From Halorubrum rutilum (GTDB lineage: Archaea; Halobacteriota; Halobacteria; Halobacteriales; Haloferacaceae), in assembly GCF_024494565.1 (NCBI RefSeq), contig NZ_JANHDN010000003.1:372001-436000 (forward strand): DNA of 64,000 nucleotides. The letters are read 5' to 3'. Of the stretch, positions 27,442 through 36,814 are shown piece after piece. The notes below the pieces were generated by a model. That model ran no database searches, was not told the origin of the DNA, and worked only from the letters and a program-made list of their open reading frames with translations. Both the position numbers and the translations under genes were made by a program. Position 1 is the first letter of the stretch; each line of letters begins with the position of its first letter.

Positions 27442-28474
27442 CCCCGGAGGTCACCTCGTTCGAGTCCGGCTCCGCTCCCGGCGGATCCTCGTCGAGCACC
27501 GACGGATCGCGACCGTCCCGGTAGTGGACGCAGGAGACGCGCTGCCCGGGGCGCACGTCGATCTCCTCCGGCTGTCCGTCGGTCCGACACGCCCGTTCCG
27601 CGTGCGCGCACCGCGGCGCGAACCGGCAGCCGTCCGGCGGGTCGCGGGGGTCCGGGAGCGTGCCGGGGATCCCGCCCCCGTCGCCGCCGAGCTCCGGGAC
27701 GCAGTCTAAGAGCCGTCGGGTGTACGGGTGCGCCGGGCGGTCGAAGACGTCGAGCACGCCGCCGCGCTCCATCACCTTCCCCGCGTACATGACCACGACC
27801 CGGTCGGCGATCTGAGCGACGACGCCGAGGTCGTGGGTCACGAACAGCACGCCCATGCCGAACTCCGCCTGCAGCTCGTCGAGCAGCCTGAGGATCTGCG
27901 CCTGGACCGTCACGTCGAGCGCGGTCGTCGGCTCGTCGGCGATCAGGAGGTCGGGGTCGCCGACGAGCGCCATCGCGATCATCGCGCGCTGTTTCTGTCC
28001 GCCGGAGAGCTCGTGCGGGTAGTCGTCGAAGCGCGCGCTCGCGTTCGCGATGCCGACCCTGTCGAGCAGGTCGACGGCCCGCGCTCGCGCCTCGTCGTCC
28101 GAGACGTCGCGGTGGATCCGGAGCGCCTCGGCGATCTGCCACCCGACCGTGTAACAGTGGTTCATCGACTCCTGCGGGTTCTGGAAGACGTGCGCGATAT
28201 CGTCGCCGCGGACCTCGCGGAGCTCGTCGTCGGGCATCGCCAGCAGGTCGCGACCCTTGAATCGGACCGTCCCCGCCACGCGGCCCGGCGGCTCCCTGAC
28301 GAGCCGCGTGATCGACTCGGTCGCGACGGTCTTGCCGGAGCCCGACTCGCCGACGATACAGACCGTCTCGCCCTCGTCGACCGAGAAGTCGATCCCGTCG
28401 ACCGCGGTGAGCGTCCCGCCGTCGGTGTCGAACGTCGTCGTGAGGCCCTCGACCTCGAGGAGCGGGGGAGACAT
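27434..28474 (-). CDS. Peptide ABC transporter ATP-binding protein (OppD/DppD-like)
   Basis: 346 residues from the ATG complementary to 28472-28474; the start shares one base with the upstream stop. Walker A is GESGSGKTV, the signature [16 protein letters not shown], Walker [15 protein letters not shown], and the switch VTHDLGVV. The C-terminal Cys set ([21 protein letters not shown]) matches the oligopeptide-transporter tail. It pairs with the next ATPase. Confidence 0.93.
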   Translation of the reverse strand: MSPPLLEVEGLTTTFDTDGGTLTAVDGIDFSVDEGETVCIVGESGSGKTVATESITRLVREPPGRVAGTVRFKGRDLLAMPDDELREVRGDDIAHVFQNPQESMNHCYTVGWQIAEALRIHRDVSDDEARARAVDLLDRVGIANASARFDDYPHELSGGQKQRAMIAMALVGDPDLLIADEPTTALDVTVQAQILRLLDELQAEFGMGVLFVTHDLGVVAQIADRVVVMYAGKVMERGGVLDVFDRPAHPYTRRLLDCVPELGGDGGGIPGTLPDPRDPPDGCRFAPRCAHAERACRTDGQPEEIDVRPGQRVSCVHYRDGRDPSVLDEDPPGAEPDSNEVTSGDD

Positions 28475-29658
28475 TACGCGTTCTCTGCCTCCGCTTCGGG
28501 GTTCAGGGCGTCGAGCAGCGCGTCGCCGAGGAAGTTGAACGCCAGGATGGTCAAGAACAGCACGATGCCGGGCGCTAAGACGATCCACGGCGCGAACGAG
28601 AGGTCGCTCCGACCGGCGGAGATCAGCTGTCCCCACGAGGGGACCGCGGAGTCGCCGAGCCCGAGGAACGCGAGCTGCGCCTCGGCGAGCAGGAAGCCGG
28701 GGACGAGCAGCGTGAGCTGGGTGATGATGCTGCTGGCCGCGTTCGGCGCGACGTGACGCCGCACGACGCGGTAGGTGCTCGCGCCGCTGATCCGGTTCGC
28801 CTTGATGAACTCCGCCTCGGCGATCGACAGCGACTTGCTCCGGACGTACCGGGCGGTGCCGCCCCACGCGAACGCCGAGAAGACGAGGATGAACATCCCG
28901 AGCCCGGCGCCGTAGATGTACAGCACGAGCAGGAACATCAGCAGCGTCGGGAACGAGAGGACGACGTCGACGAACCGCATCATGACCTCGTCGACCCAGC
29001 CGCCGGCGTACGCGCTCACCGTGCCGAAGGTGATGCCGATCGAGGCCACGATCGTCGTCGTGATGAAGCCGATCTGCATGCTGATCGTCATCCCGTGGAC
29101 GATCCCCGCGAAGACGTCTTTCCCGCCCGCCGTCGTGCCGAGCGGGTGCTGCCAGGTCCCCTGACACCGACCGGCGACGACCTCGCCGACGCACGTCGAG
29201 ACGTACGACTCGTCGATCGAGAGGAACACCGGCGGCTGGTAGCCGGTGAGGATGCTCTGTTCGGGCGCGCTGACGAAGAACGGGCCGATCACGCCGCCGA
29301 CGAACACGACCCCGAGCCAGCCGAGGCTCACGACCGCGGGCCGGTTGCGTCTGAACTCCCGCCAGTAGTACCGCGTCCGGCGGGGGTTCTGGAACAGCGG
29401 GAGGACGATGTAGAACGCGAACAGGGACAGCGTGAAGAGGAACAGGTAGTCGACGGTCCCGACGTCCCATCCGAGGCCGACGGGGTCGAGGGTCGGCGTC
29501 CGCTCGTCGAGGACCAGCCAGTCGTACAGCGCGACCAGCAGGAGCGGGAGCGCGGTGGCGAGCACGCCGATCCCGTTGATCGACGGGTCGAACCACCGCG
29601 ACCGCGAGATCTCGTCCCAGTCGACTCGGTCGAAGCGGTCGGGTTCCTGTGTTGCCAT
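28474..29658 (-). CDS. Peptide ABC transporter permease (OppC/DppC-like)
   Basis: 394 residues with six or seven membrane helices, including two extra N-terminal hydrophobic segments and a large external loop (about 145-190) with two Cys. The cytoplasmic EAA loop is SIAEAEFIKANRISGASTYRVV, truncated here to its core. It forms the translocation pore with the preceding permease. Confidence 0.9.
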   Translation of the reverse strand: MATQEPDRFDRVDWDEISRSRWFDPSINGIGVLATALPLLLVALYDWLVLDERTPTLDPVGLGWDVGTVDYLFLFTLSLFAFYIVLPLFQNPRRTRYYWREFRRNRPAVVSLGWLGVVFVGGVIGPFFVSAPEQSILTGYQPPVFLSIDESYVSTCVGEVVAGRCQGTWQHPLGTTAGGKDVFAGIVHGMTISMQIGFITTTIVASIGITFGTVSAYAGGWVDEVMMRFVDVVLSFPTLLMFLLVLYIYGAGLGMFILVFSAFAWGGTARYVRSKSLSIAEAEFIKANRISGASTYRVVRRHVAPNAASSIITQLTLLVPGFLLAEAQLAFLGLGDSAVPSWGQLISAGRSDLSFAPWIVLAPGIVLFLTILAFNFLGDALLDALNPEAEAENA

Positions 29659-29673
29659 GTGTGTCTCCTCCGG

Positions 29674-30648
29674 TCACCTGTCGTCGTAGCTGATCCGCGG
29701 GTCCAACACCGTGAACACGATGTCCTCCAGGAGGTTGCCGACGACGGCGACGAACGTGAACGCCAGCGTCGAACCCAGCACGAGGTTCGTGTCCTGCGCG
29801 ATGAGCGCGTCGTACGTCAGCCGGCCGATGCCGGGGATCCCGAACACGACCTCCACGAGCAGCGACGACCCGAGGAACAGCGCCAGCAGCTGTCCGACGA
29901 GGGTCGTCGACAGCGGCACCAGGGTCGGCCGCATCACGTGGTAGGCGTACGCGCGGAACGGCGAGACCCCCTTCGCCTTCGCCGTCTTCATGAAGTCCGC
30001 GTTCTGGAACTCCGCAGACTCGTTGCGCGAGACGCGCATGATCGCGCCGATCGACCCGGTGACCAGGACGAACACCGGCACCGCGAGCTGGACCGCGTTC
30101 CGGACGCTGAACACCGGCACGTCGGTGTTGTACACGATCGGGATGGCCTCAAGCCAGACGCCGAAGATCAGGAGCAGGATGATCCCGAAGAAGAAGTTCG
30201 GGATGGCGTAGCCGAAGAAGGCGAACCCGGTCGCGACGTGGTCCTTCCAGGAGTACATGTTCGCCGCGGAGTAGACGCCGACAAGGGGGCCGATCAGGAC
30301 CGTCAGGATCGTCCACGGGACGGAGTACTGGGCGGTGTAGTAGAGCCCCTGTGCCAGCGCCTCGGTCACCGGCTGGCTCCGGCTCTCGGCCCACCCCCAG
30401 TCGAGCGTGTACACGCCCCGGACGAAGTCGGCGTACCGGACGTACAGCGGCTCGTCGAGCCCCCGGAGCTCGCGTGCGCGCTCCGCGGCCTCGGCCGGGT
30501 CGCCCCCCTGTAGCGCGGCCTGCGTCGCCGCCTCCTGGACCTGCGGGTTCGGGGCCGCGGCGAGCAGGAGGAACGTGATCGTCGTGATGATGAGCGACAC
30601 CACCGCTGCCCACAGGGTTCGAGCGACGACGTATCTTCCAAATCCCAT
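29674..30648 (-). CDS. Peptide ABC transporter permease (OppB/DppB-like)
   Basis: 324 residues with six membrane helices, a long loop between helices 1 and 2 (AAERARELRGLDEPLYVRYAD), and the EAA-type loop near FMKTAKAKGVSPFRAY. The C-terminal GIPGIGRLTYDALIAQD segment is typical of DppB/OppB. It starts 24 nt after the substrate-binding gene ends. Confidence 0.92.
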   Translation of the reverse strand: MGFGRYVVARTLWAAVVSLIITTITFLLLAAAPNPQVQEAATQAALQGGDPAEAAERARELRGLDEPLYVRYADFVRGVYTLDWGWAESRSQPVTEALAQGLYYTAQYSVPWTILTVLIGPLVGVYSAANMYSWKDHVATGFAFFGYAIPNFFFGIILLLIFGVWLEAIPIVYNTDVPVFSVRNAVQLAVPVFVLVTGSIGAIMRVSRNESAEFQNADFMKTAKAKGVSPFRAYAYHVMRPTLVPLSTTLVGQLLALFLGSSLLVEVVFGIPGIGRLTYDALIAQDTNLVLGSTLAFTFVAVVGNLLEDIVFTVLDPRISYDDR

Positions 30649-30672
30649 GAGTGAGAGGTCGACCCTCGGCGC

Positions 30673-32556
30673 TTACCCGTCGTCCGGGTAGAACTCGGAC
30701 CACCGGGGCTGCCAGGTGAAGTGCGGGTCCGCGAGGTCGCGATAGACGCCGCTGATGAGTTCGTCCTTGCTGATCGCCGCCGCGAGCGCCTGTCGGAAGG
30801 GGACGTGACGGAAGGGGTTCCCGGGGCCGGCGTTCCACCCGTTGTCGCGTTGGTTCACGGAGAGGATCGAGTTGTACGGCGTCGGGATCTGCCGCGTGGT
30901 CACGTCGTCGCTCTCGGTGTACGACTCGAACTGCTCGGGCGGGATACCGGCCGAGTCGGCCTCCCCGGTCTCCAGCGCGCCAAGCCGGGACGCCTGCTCC
31001 TCGACGACGCTGATCGTCGCCGCCTCGAACAGCGGGGCCTCGGAGAACAGGTCCGGCCCCTCGTCGATGTCGCGCAGGTAGTACTCGTCGTTGCGGGTGT
31101 ACTCCACGCCCGATCCCCGCTCCCACTCGTCGAGCTCGAAGGCGCCGAGGTTGCCGGCGAACTGCAGCTCCAACAGCTCCTCGTCCTGTTGGAGCCCCTC
31201 GGCGTCCCGCTCTTCGACGTACGGCTCGACGAGCCCCCGCGGGATGGGGTAGAGGAGCGGATCGTACGACTCGGGCCACAGCAGGCTCGGCGTCGACAGG
31301 GTCGCCCGGAACTCGAACTCGCCGGTCTGTTCGACCTCGACGCCCTCCCAGTTGGTGGCGGCGTACGTGTTCGCCCAGTCGCTCTTGTGGAGCTCCCGGA
31401 TCACGTAGACGAAGTCCTCCGCGGTGACCCGCCCGTAGGGCTCGCTGAACCGGAGGTTCTCGCGGATCTCGAACGTCCACACCTCGCCCTCCTCGGAGGA
31501 CATGTCGTACAGGAGCGGGAAGAAGTCCTGGTTCTCGTCGAACGTGTACCCCTGGTCGAGCGCGCGACCGATCGCGTCGCCGGCGCCGCTCTCCGTGTTG
31601 TACAGCGGGTTGAGCGTGCTGAACCCGGAGGTCGTGACGGTGTCGTACGAGCCGGAGACCGTCGGTTCGTCGAAGTACCACCGCCCGAAGTCCCAGCCGT
31701 TGGAGAAGTTCTCGATGGGGCCGACGAGGGCGGGGTTGTACCCGACGAGGTCCGCGCTGAACAGCAGCATGATGTACGGCTGCTCCCTGGCGAGGTTCTC
31801 GAAGATCTCGACGAACGCCCGTCGCAGCCCGTCGCGGCTCGTCGCCCGTCGGGCCTCCTCGAACAGGCCGGTCGCGTCGAACTGCGGGTAGTACCCGACC
31901 GGGTTGTACTGGGCGTCCGCGCCGTCGAAGAACACCTCGTTCGTCAGCGGGTTGAGCGGGTACGTGTTCAGGCCGTACACGACCGACATATCCCAGGGCT
32001 CGCTGCTCGTCACCGACCGCGGCCCCGGGTTGTTCGGGTTCGGATTGGACCACTCGACCTCCTCGCCGTCGACCGTGTCCGTGCCCCCCTCGGTGCTCTC
32101 CCCGAGCCAGTAGTCGTTCCTGAACTGGGTCGGGTTCATCGCGTCGACGCTGACGCTCATTCCGAGGTTGTCGCCGAGCTCCTGCGCGATGAACTCGGCC
32201 GTGAGCTGGTTCGTCTCGGCGCCGGCGACGTGGATGATCCCGAGCTCCACCCGCTCGCCGTCAGGGGTTACCATGGCGTCGCCGTCGAAGCCGTAGTCGT
32301 ACTCCGACCGGTCGAAGGCCCGCCGCGCGAGGTCCCTGGCGACGTCGCGTCCGTAGAGGTCGCCGACGCCGAACCGCGGGAAGTCGCCGATCTCGACGTC
32401 GCCCCCACCGCCGGAACCGCCCGACCCGCCGTCACCGCCGTCGTCCCCCGAACAGCCGGCGAGCGCGGTCGCGCCGCCGAGGCCGAGCATGGAGAGCCAC
32501 TGCCGGCGTCCGAGTCGCCGACCGCCGTCGTCCGTACCGGTGCGCCGCCGTGACAT
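30673..32556 (-). CDS. Peptide ABC transporter substrate-binding lipoprotein
   Basis: 627 residues. The N-terminus has a Tat motif and lipobox (GRRQWLSMLG, TALAGCS), so a lipid-anchored, folded-exported protein is expected. A Gly/Ser/Asp linker is followed by the family-5 extracellular solute-binding domain (DFVYVIRELHKSDW, SLLWPESYDPLLYPI). It captures peptides or similar solutes and heads the five-gene operon. A TATA-like segment (GGTTTTAG complement, 32580-32588) lies about 28 nt before the start. Confidence 0.92.
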   Translation of the reverse strand: MSRRRTGTDDGGRRLGRRQWLSMLGLGGATALAGCSGDDGGDGGSGGSGGGGDVEIGDFPRFGVGDLYGRDVARDLARRAFDRSEYDYGFDGDAMVTPDGERVELGIIHVAGAETNQLTAEFIAQELGDNLGMSVSVDAMNPTQFRNDYWLGESTEGGTDTVDGEEVEWSNPNPNNPGPRSVTSSEPWDMSVVYGLNTYPLNPLTNEVFFDGADAQYNPVGYYPQFDATGLFEEARRATSRDGLRRAFVEIFENLAREQPYIMLLFSADLVGYNPALVGPIENFSNGWDFGRWYFDEPTVSGSYDTVTTSGFSTLNPLYNTESGAGDAIGRALDQGYTFDENQDFFPLLYDMSSEEGEVWTFEIRENLRFSEPYGRVTAEDFVYVIRELHKSDWANTYAATNWEGVEVEQTGEFEFRATLSTPSLLWPESYDPLLYPIPRGLVEPYVEERDAEGLQQDEELLELQFAGNLGAFELDEWERGSGVEYTRNDEYYLRDIDEGPDLFSEAPLFEAATISVVEEQASRLGALETGEADSAGIPPEQFESYTESDDVTTRQIPTPYNSILSVNQRDNGWNAGPGNPFRHVPFRQALAAAISKDELISGVYRDLADPHFTWQPRWSEFYPDDG

Positions 32557-32770
32557 ACCACGACACAGCGATTGTACGCACTAAAACCTTCAGATGCGCG
32601 GGCCGAGCCGGCCGCTATCGACGGGGGCCGGTCGGAGACCGAGCGTGACCGTCGCGCGCGGGCTCGATGTACGCGCGGCGCGGCGCCGCGACGAGGCGGT
32701 CGGAAGGTCGAGCTCCGCGGCCGACGCTCGGATCCCAAAGCCCCTAACCCGGGGCGCCGAACGACGCGGT

Positions 32771-33268
32771 ATGACGGACATCCACCCCGACCAGCGCGTC
32801 GCGGTGCTCGCCGACTCGCAGAACCTGTACCACTCCGCGCAGAGCTTCTACTCGCGGAACATCGACTACTCGGGGCTCCTAGAGGCCGCGGTCAGCGACC
32901 GCGCGCTCGTCCGCGCCATCGCGTACGTGATCCGCGCCGACTCCCCGGAGGAGGAGAGCTTCTTCGAGGCGCTCCGCGACATCGGCTTCGAGACGAAGAT
33001 CAAGGAGATCAAGACGTTCGCCGACGGCTCCAAGAAGGCCGACTGGGACCTCGGGATGAGCCTCGACGCCGTCTCGCTCGCGAGCCACGTCGACACCGTC
33101 GTGCTCTGTACCGGCGACGGCGACTTCGCCCGGCTCTGCTCGCACCTCCGCCACGAGGGCGTCCGCGTCGAGGCGATGGGGTTCGGCGACTCCGCCGCCG
33201 ACGAGCTGATCGAGGCCGCCGACGAGTTCGTCGACCTCGCCGAGGAAGAGGAGACGTTCCTGCTCTAG
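32771..33268 (+). CDS. NYN-domain (LabA/DUF88-type) putative ribonuclease
   Basis: 165 residues from ATG 32771. The PIN-like NYN fold is indicated by acidic residues in VAVLADSQNLYHSA (Asp and Asn), KKADWDLGMSLDAV, and CTGDGDFARL, which form the expected metal site. Members cut RNA or are regulatory. The stop codon overlaps the stop of the convergent dapE gene within a single CTAG. Confidence 0.9.
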   Translation: MTDIHPDQRVAVLADSQNLYHSAQSFYSRNIDYSGLLEAAVSDRALVRAIAYVIRADSPEEESFFEALRDIGFETKIKEIKTFADGSKKADWDLGMSLDAVSLASHVDTVVLCTGDGDFARLCSHLRHEGVRVEAMGFGDSAADELIEAADEFVDLAEEEETFLL

Positions 33269-34485
33269 GCGGGGTCGCCTCCCGTCGAGCCCGGTCCGCC
33301 GAGCAGCCCCGCGATCGCCCGTTCGACCGCCGCCGCGGCCGCCGTCACCTCACTGACCCGGACGTACTCGCGCTCCGAGTGCGCGACCGCCCCCGCGTCG
33401 TCGGCGAGGTCGCCGGGGCCGAACACGACCGTCGGCGCCGGCGCGAAGTACGACGCCTCCGTCGCCGCGCCGAAGGGTCGCACGGACCCGCCGCGGTCGG
33501 CCGGGAGCCCGGTCGAGTCGGCCGCCGCCCGCGCCGCGCCAGCGACCGCCTCCACCAGCTCGTGGTCGGGATCCGTCGAGAACGCCTCGAAGAACGGCGA
33601 CGCCCGGTCGGTCAGGGCGACCTCGACGCCGATATCGTCAGGGACGCGCGCCCGCACGGCGGCCGCGAGCGACGACCGGAACCCCTCGGCCGTCTCGGGC
33701 GGGACGCTCCGCCGGTCGACGGTGATCGCGCAGTCCGCGGGCACCTGGTTCGTCGCCCCGCCGCCCTCGATGACGGTCGGGGTGAGCTTCGGCGCGCCGA
33801 GCTGCGGGTGCTCGTCGGCGTCGGCGTCGAAGGTGCGGACCGCCGCGAGCGCGTCCTCGGCGGCCGCGACCGCGTTCGCGCCCGCGAACTCCGCGGCGTG
33901 GGCGGCGACGCCGGACAGCTCGACCGTCCCCTGGAACCGGCCCTTCGCGGCCGTGCAGGCGTCGAGCCCGGTCGGCTCGCCCACCAGGAAGCAGTCGGCG
34001 TCGAGCCGGTCCTCGGTCCCCGGCAGCCGCCCCGTCAGCGCCGCCGCGCCGAGCGACAGCGACTCCTCGTCCGGGGTGAGCGCGAGCGTGAGCCGGCCGC
34101 GCTCCGGGTCGGCCGCGAGGAACCCGGACAGGAGCGCCGCGAGCGGGCCCTTCGCGTCGCAGGCGCCGCGCCCGCGGATCACTTCGATCGGAGGGTCCCC
34201 CGACGCGGCTCCGCCCCGCTCGTCCTCGCGGGCCTCCCCGCGCTCGACGGGGACGTGCGGCGTCACCGTGTCGAGGTGCGTGTTCGCTACGAGGTGCGGC
34301 CCCGCGTCCGGCGCCGGCGACCGCCTCTCTGCGACTACGCAGCCGCCGGCGACGACCTCGCTCTCGACGCCGAACCGGTCGAGGGTCTCGACGACCAGCT
34401 CGCGGGTCTCGTCGACGGACTCGTGCGACGGCGTCCGGACCGCGCGTTCGAGGAAGGAGACGGGGTCGAACGACGGCGCGCTCAT
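33265..34485 (-). CDS. dapE: M20 peptidase, succinyl-diaminopimelate desuccinylase-like
   Basis: 406 residues from the ATG complementary to 34483-34485, overlapping the upstream gene by 4 nt. Zinc-binding motifs include NTHLDTVTP, RGACDAKGPLAA (Asp) and TPDEESLS (catalytic Glu). Removal of succinate from N-succinyl-diaminopimelate is inferred from its place at the end of a dap operon. M20 enzymes also act on acetylated or arginine-pathway substrates, so the specificity is contextual. Confidence 0.88.
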   Translation of the reverse strand: MSAPSFDPVSFLERAVRTPSHESVDETRELVVETLDRFGVESEVVAGGCVVAERRSPAPDAGPHLVANTHLDTVTPHVPVERGEAREDERGGAASGDPPIEVIRGRGACDAKGPLAALLSGFLAADPERGRLTLALTPDEESLSLGAAALTGRLPGTEDRLDADCFLVGEPTGLDACTAAKGRFQGTVELSGVAAHAAEFAGANAVAAAEDALAAVRTFDADADEHPQLGAPKLTPTVIEGGGATNQVPADCAITVDRRSVPPETAEGFRSSLAAAVRARVPDDIGVEVALTDRASPFFEAFSTDPDHELVEAVAGAARAAADSTGLPADRGGSVRPFGAATEASYFAPAPTVVFGPGDLADDAGAVAHSEREYVRVSEVTAAAAAVERAIAGLLGGPGSTGGDPA

Positions 34486-35432
34486 CGCGGGTCGACCGGC
34501 AGCGCGCCGGAGAACTCGTGGGCGACGGGGCCGGTCAGCGTCGCGTGGCCCGCGTCGGGCACCGCGATCTCCAGGTCGCCGCCCGGGGGGCGGCTCACGG
34601 CCGCCTCGCCCTCGATCAGGCCGAGCCGGCGCGCGGCGGCGACGACCGCGACCGCGCCGGTGCCGCAGGAGCGGGTCTCGCCCTCGACGCCGCGCTCGAA
34701 GGTGCGCTGGTCGAGGACCGCGGGCCGTCCGCCGCTCCCGTCGTCGACGACCGCCGCGAGGTTCACGTTCGCGCCCTCGGGGAAGACGTCGGCGTGGCGG
34801 ACCGGCGGCGCGACGGCGTCGAGGTCGACCGCGTCGATCCCGTCCGGGTCGTCGCGGCCGCCGTCGACGAACGCGACCGCGTGCGGGACGCCGGTGTTCA
34901 CGGCCGTGACGGTCAGTCCCGCGACCGGCTCGTCGACCAGGGGCTCGTCGCGGGCGACGGGGACCCGTCGGGGGTCGAACGTCGGCTCGCCCATCTCGAT
35001 GGTCGCGGCGGTCGCGTCCGCGGTCACCGAGGCGCGCCGCGTCCCCGCCTGCGTGTCGATCATGAACTCGCGGTCGCCGGTCCGGTCGTGGGCCCACCGG
35101 GCGACGACGCGCGCGCCGTTGCCGCACATCGTCGCCGTCGAGCCGTCGGGCTGGACGAGCGTCATCACGACGCGGGTCGGATCGAACCGCTCCTCGATGC
35201 TGAGAAAGAGGACGCCGTCGGCGCCGCGGCGGCCGGCGTCGCCGTCGCGGTCCGCGGCGTCGCCCTCGGTGCCGTCCGCGCCGAACGCCGCCCCGTCGAC
35301 GCCCGTCTCGCGGTCGCAGTGGGCGCGCGCGAACGCCGCGCGGTCGCCGACGCTCTGCGCGCTCGCGTCGACGACGAGGAAGTCGTTGCCCGTGCCGTGG
35401 TACTTCTCGACCGGGACGGCGTGGGTGCTCAT
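34482..35432 (-). CDS. dapF: Diaminopimelate epimerase
   Basis: 316 residues. The two catalytic Cys lie in ATMCGNGARVVARWA and ETRSCGTGAVAVV, and the N-terminal GTGNDFLVVDAS is a family hallmark. It converts LL- to meso-diaminopimelate. It overlaps dapE and lysA by 4 nt each, so translation is coupled. Confidence 0.96.
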   Translation of the reverse strand: MSTHAVPVEKYHGTGNDFLVVDASAQSVGDRAAFARAHCDRETGVDGAAFGADGTEGDAADRDGDAGRRGADGVLFLSIEERFDPTRVVMTLVQPDGSTATMCGNGARVVARWAHDRTGDREFMIDTQAGTRRASVTADATAATIEMGEPTFDPRRVPVARDEPLVDEPVAGLTVTAVNTGVPHAVAFVDGGRDDPDGIDAVDLDAVAPPVRHADVFPEGANVNLAAVVDDGSGGRPAVLDQRTFERGVEGETRSCGTGAVAVVAAARRLGLIEGEAAVSRPPGGDLEIAVPDAGHATLTGPVAHEFSGALPVDPR

Positions 35433-36814
35433 CGGCCCCCCTCCGTCGCCGGCTCGGTCGCCGTCTCCGCCCGCTCGGTCGACGTCACGTCGGCGAGGCG
35501 CTCCCGCCGTCGGGCGACCGTCGCGGTTCCGTCGTCGAGCGCGACCTCCGCCGGCCGCGGTCGTGAGTTGTATTGGCTCGCCATCTCGTATCCGTAGGCG
35601 CCCGCGACCCCGACCGCGAGGAGGTCCCCGCGGACTGGGTCGGCGAGCGCTCGGTCCCTACAGAGGGTATCGCCGGTCTCACAGATAGGTCCGGCGACCG
35701 TGACAGCCGTTGCCCCCCGTTCCTCGGGCGCCGGGGCGTCGCCCCCGTCGCTCCCTCGCCCGCCGCCGAGGTTTCGGATCGGGTGGTACGCGTCGTACAT
35801 CGCCGGGCGCAGCAGGTCGGTCATCCCGGCGTCGACGCCGACGACGCGCTCGTCGGGCGTCGGCTTCACCGTGTTCACGCGCGTCAGCAGGACGCCCGCG
35901 TCGGCGACGACGTACCGGCCGGGCTCGACCGCGAGGTCGACCCCCGCGGGCAGCGGCGCGACGGCCTCGCGGGTCGCCTCGGCGACCGCCGGGAGGTCGA
36001 GCGGGGGCTCGTCCTCCTCGTACGGGACGCCGAACCCGCCGCCGACGTCGACGTAGTCGAGGTCGAGGGGGGCGGGTGCGTCGCCGACTCCGGCTGCGCC
36101 GCCGGCGGGATCCGGATCGGTCAGCTCCCGCGCCAGCTCGCCCATCCGCGCGACCAGCTCCCGGTGGCTGTCGAGCTGGTCGGGGTCGATGCCGGAGCCC
36201 GCGTGGGCGTGGATCCCGACCACGTCGAAGCGCTCGGCGGCCGCGCGGGCCGCGTCGGCGGCGCGGTCGTAGGGGATCCCGAACTTCGCCGCGCCGCCGG
36301 TCCGGACCTTCTCGTGGTGGCCCGCGCCGACGCCGGGGTTCACCCGGACGCAGACGCGCCCGTCGTAGCCGCGCTCGGCGAGGCGGTCGAGGGTGTCGAC
36401 CGCGCCGGCGGTGACCGTGAGGTCGGGCTCCGCCTCGGCGACGCCGACGACGTAGTCGAGGTCGCGCGCCGGCGGGTTGACCGCGGTGTAGTGGAGCCGG
36501 TCGCCGCCGAAGCCGGCCGCGAGCGCGCGGTCGACCTCGCCCGCCGAGGCGCACTCGGCGTCGAGGCCGGCGTCGCGGACCGCTTCGAGGACCCGCCGTC
36601 CCGTGTGCGCCTTGACGGCGTACCGCACGTCCGCCCCGGGGAACGCCGCGAGCAGGCGCTCGCAGTTCTCGCGCACCCGGTCGAGGTCCTGGACGTACAG
36701 GGGCGTGCCGTGCTCGGCCGCGAGGTCGGCGAGGCGGTCGGCGTCCCAGTCGCCCACGCGTCGGACCGAAGGGCTCTCTCCCGCGTCCGGTGCGGCCGCG
36801 TCTGCGCCGGTCAT
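35429..36814 (-). CDS. lysA: Diaminopimelate decarboxylase
   Basis: 461 residues, a fold-III PLP enzyme. The PLP Lys lies in DVRYAVKAHTGR, and other conserved parts are GIHAHAGSGID, YVDVGGGFGVPY, AVEPGRYVVADAG and ICETGDTLCRDR (active-site Cys). It makes lysine from meso-diaminopimelate. It overlaps dapF and dapD by 4 nt. Confidence 0.95.
   Translation of the reverse strand: MTGADAAAPDAGESPSVRRVGDWDADRLADLAAEHGTPLYVQDLDRVRENCERLLAAFPGADVRYAVKAHTGRRVLEAVRDAGLDAECASAGEVDRALAAGFGGDRLHYTAVNPPARDLDYVVGVAEAEPDLTVTAGAVDTLDRLAERGYDGRVCVRVNPGVGAGHHEKVRTGGAAKFGIPYDRAADAARAAAERFDVVGIHAHAGSGIDPDQLDSHRELVARMGELARELTDPDPAGGAAGVGDAPAPLDLDYVDVGGGFGVPYEEDEPPLDLPAVAEATREAVAPLPAGVDLAVEPGRYVVADAGVLLTRVNTVKPTPDERVVGVDAGMTDLLRPAMYDAYHPIRNLGGGRGSDGGDAPAPEERGATAVTVAGPICETGDTLCRDRALADPVRGDLLAVGVAGAYGYEMASQYNSRPRPAEVALDDGTATVARRRERLADVTSTERAETATEPATEGGR

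Noticed and set aside
28753..30513. 586-codon open frame antisense to the peptide transporter permeases
   Set aside because: Arg/Asp/Gln-rich shadow of conserved permease genes with clear homology on the other strand.
32572..35688. Open frame of about 1040 codons on the plus strand over the NYN gene and across dapE and dapF
   Set aside because: It overlaps three well-supported genes in other frames, has Arg/Pro/Ala-rich low-complexity translation and no domain; it follows from the very high GC content.
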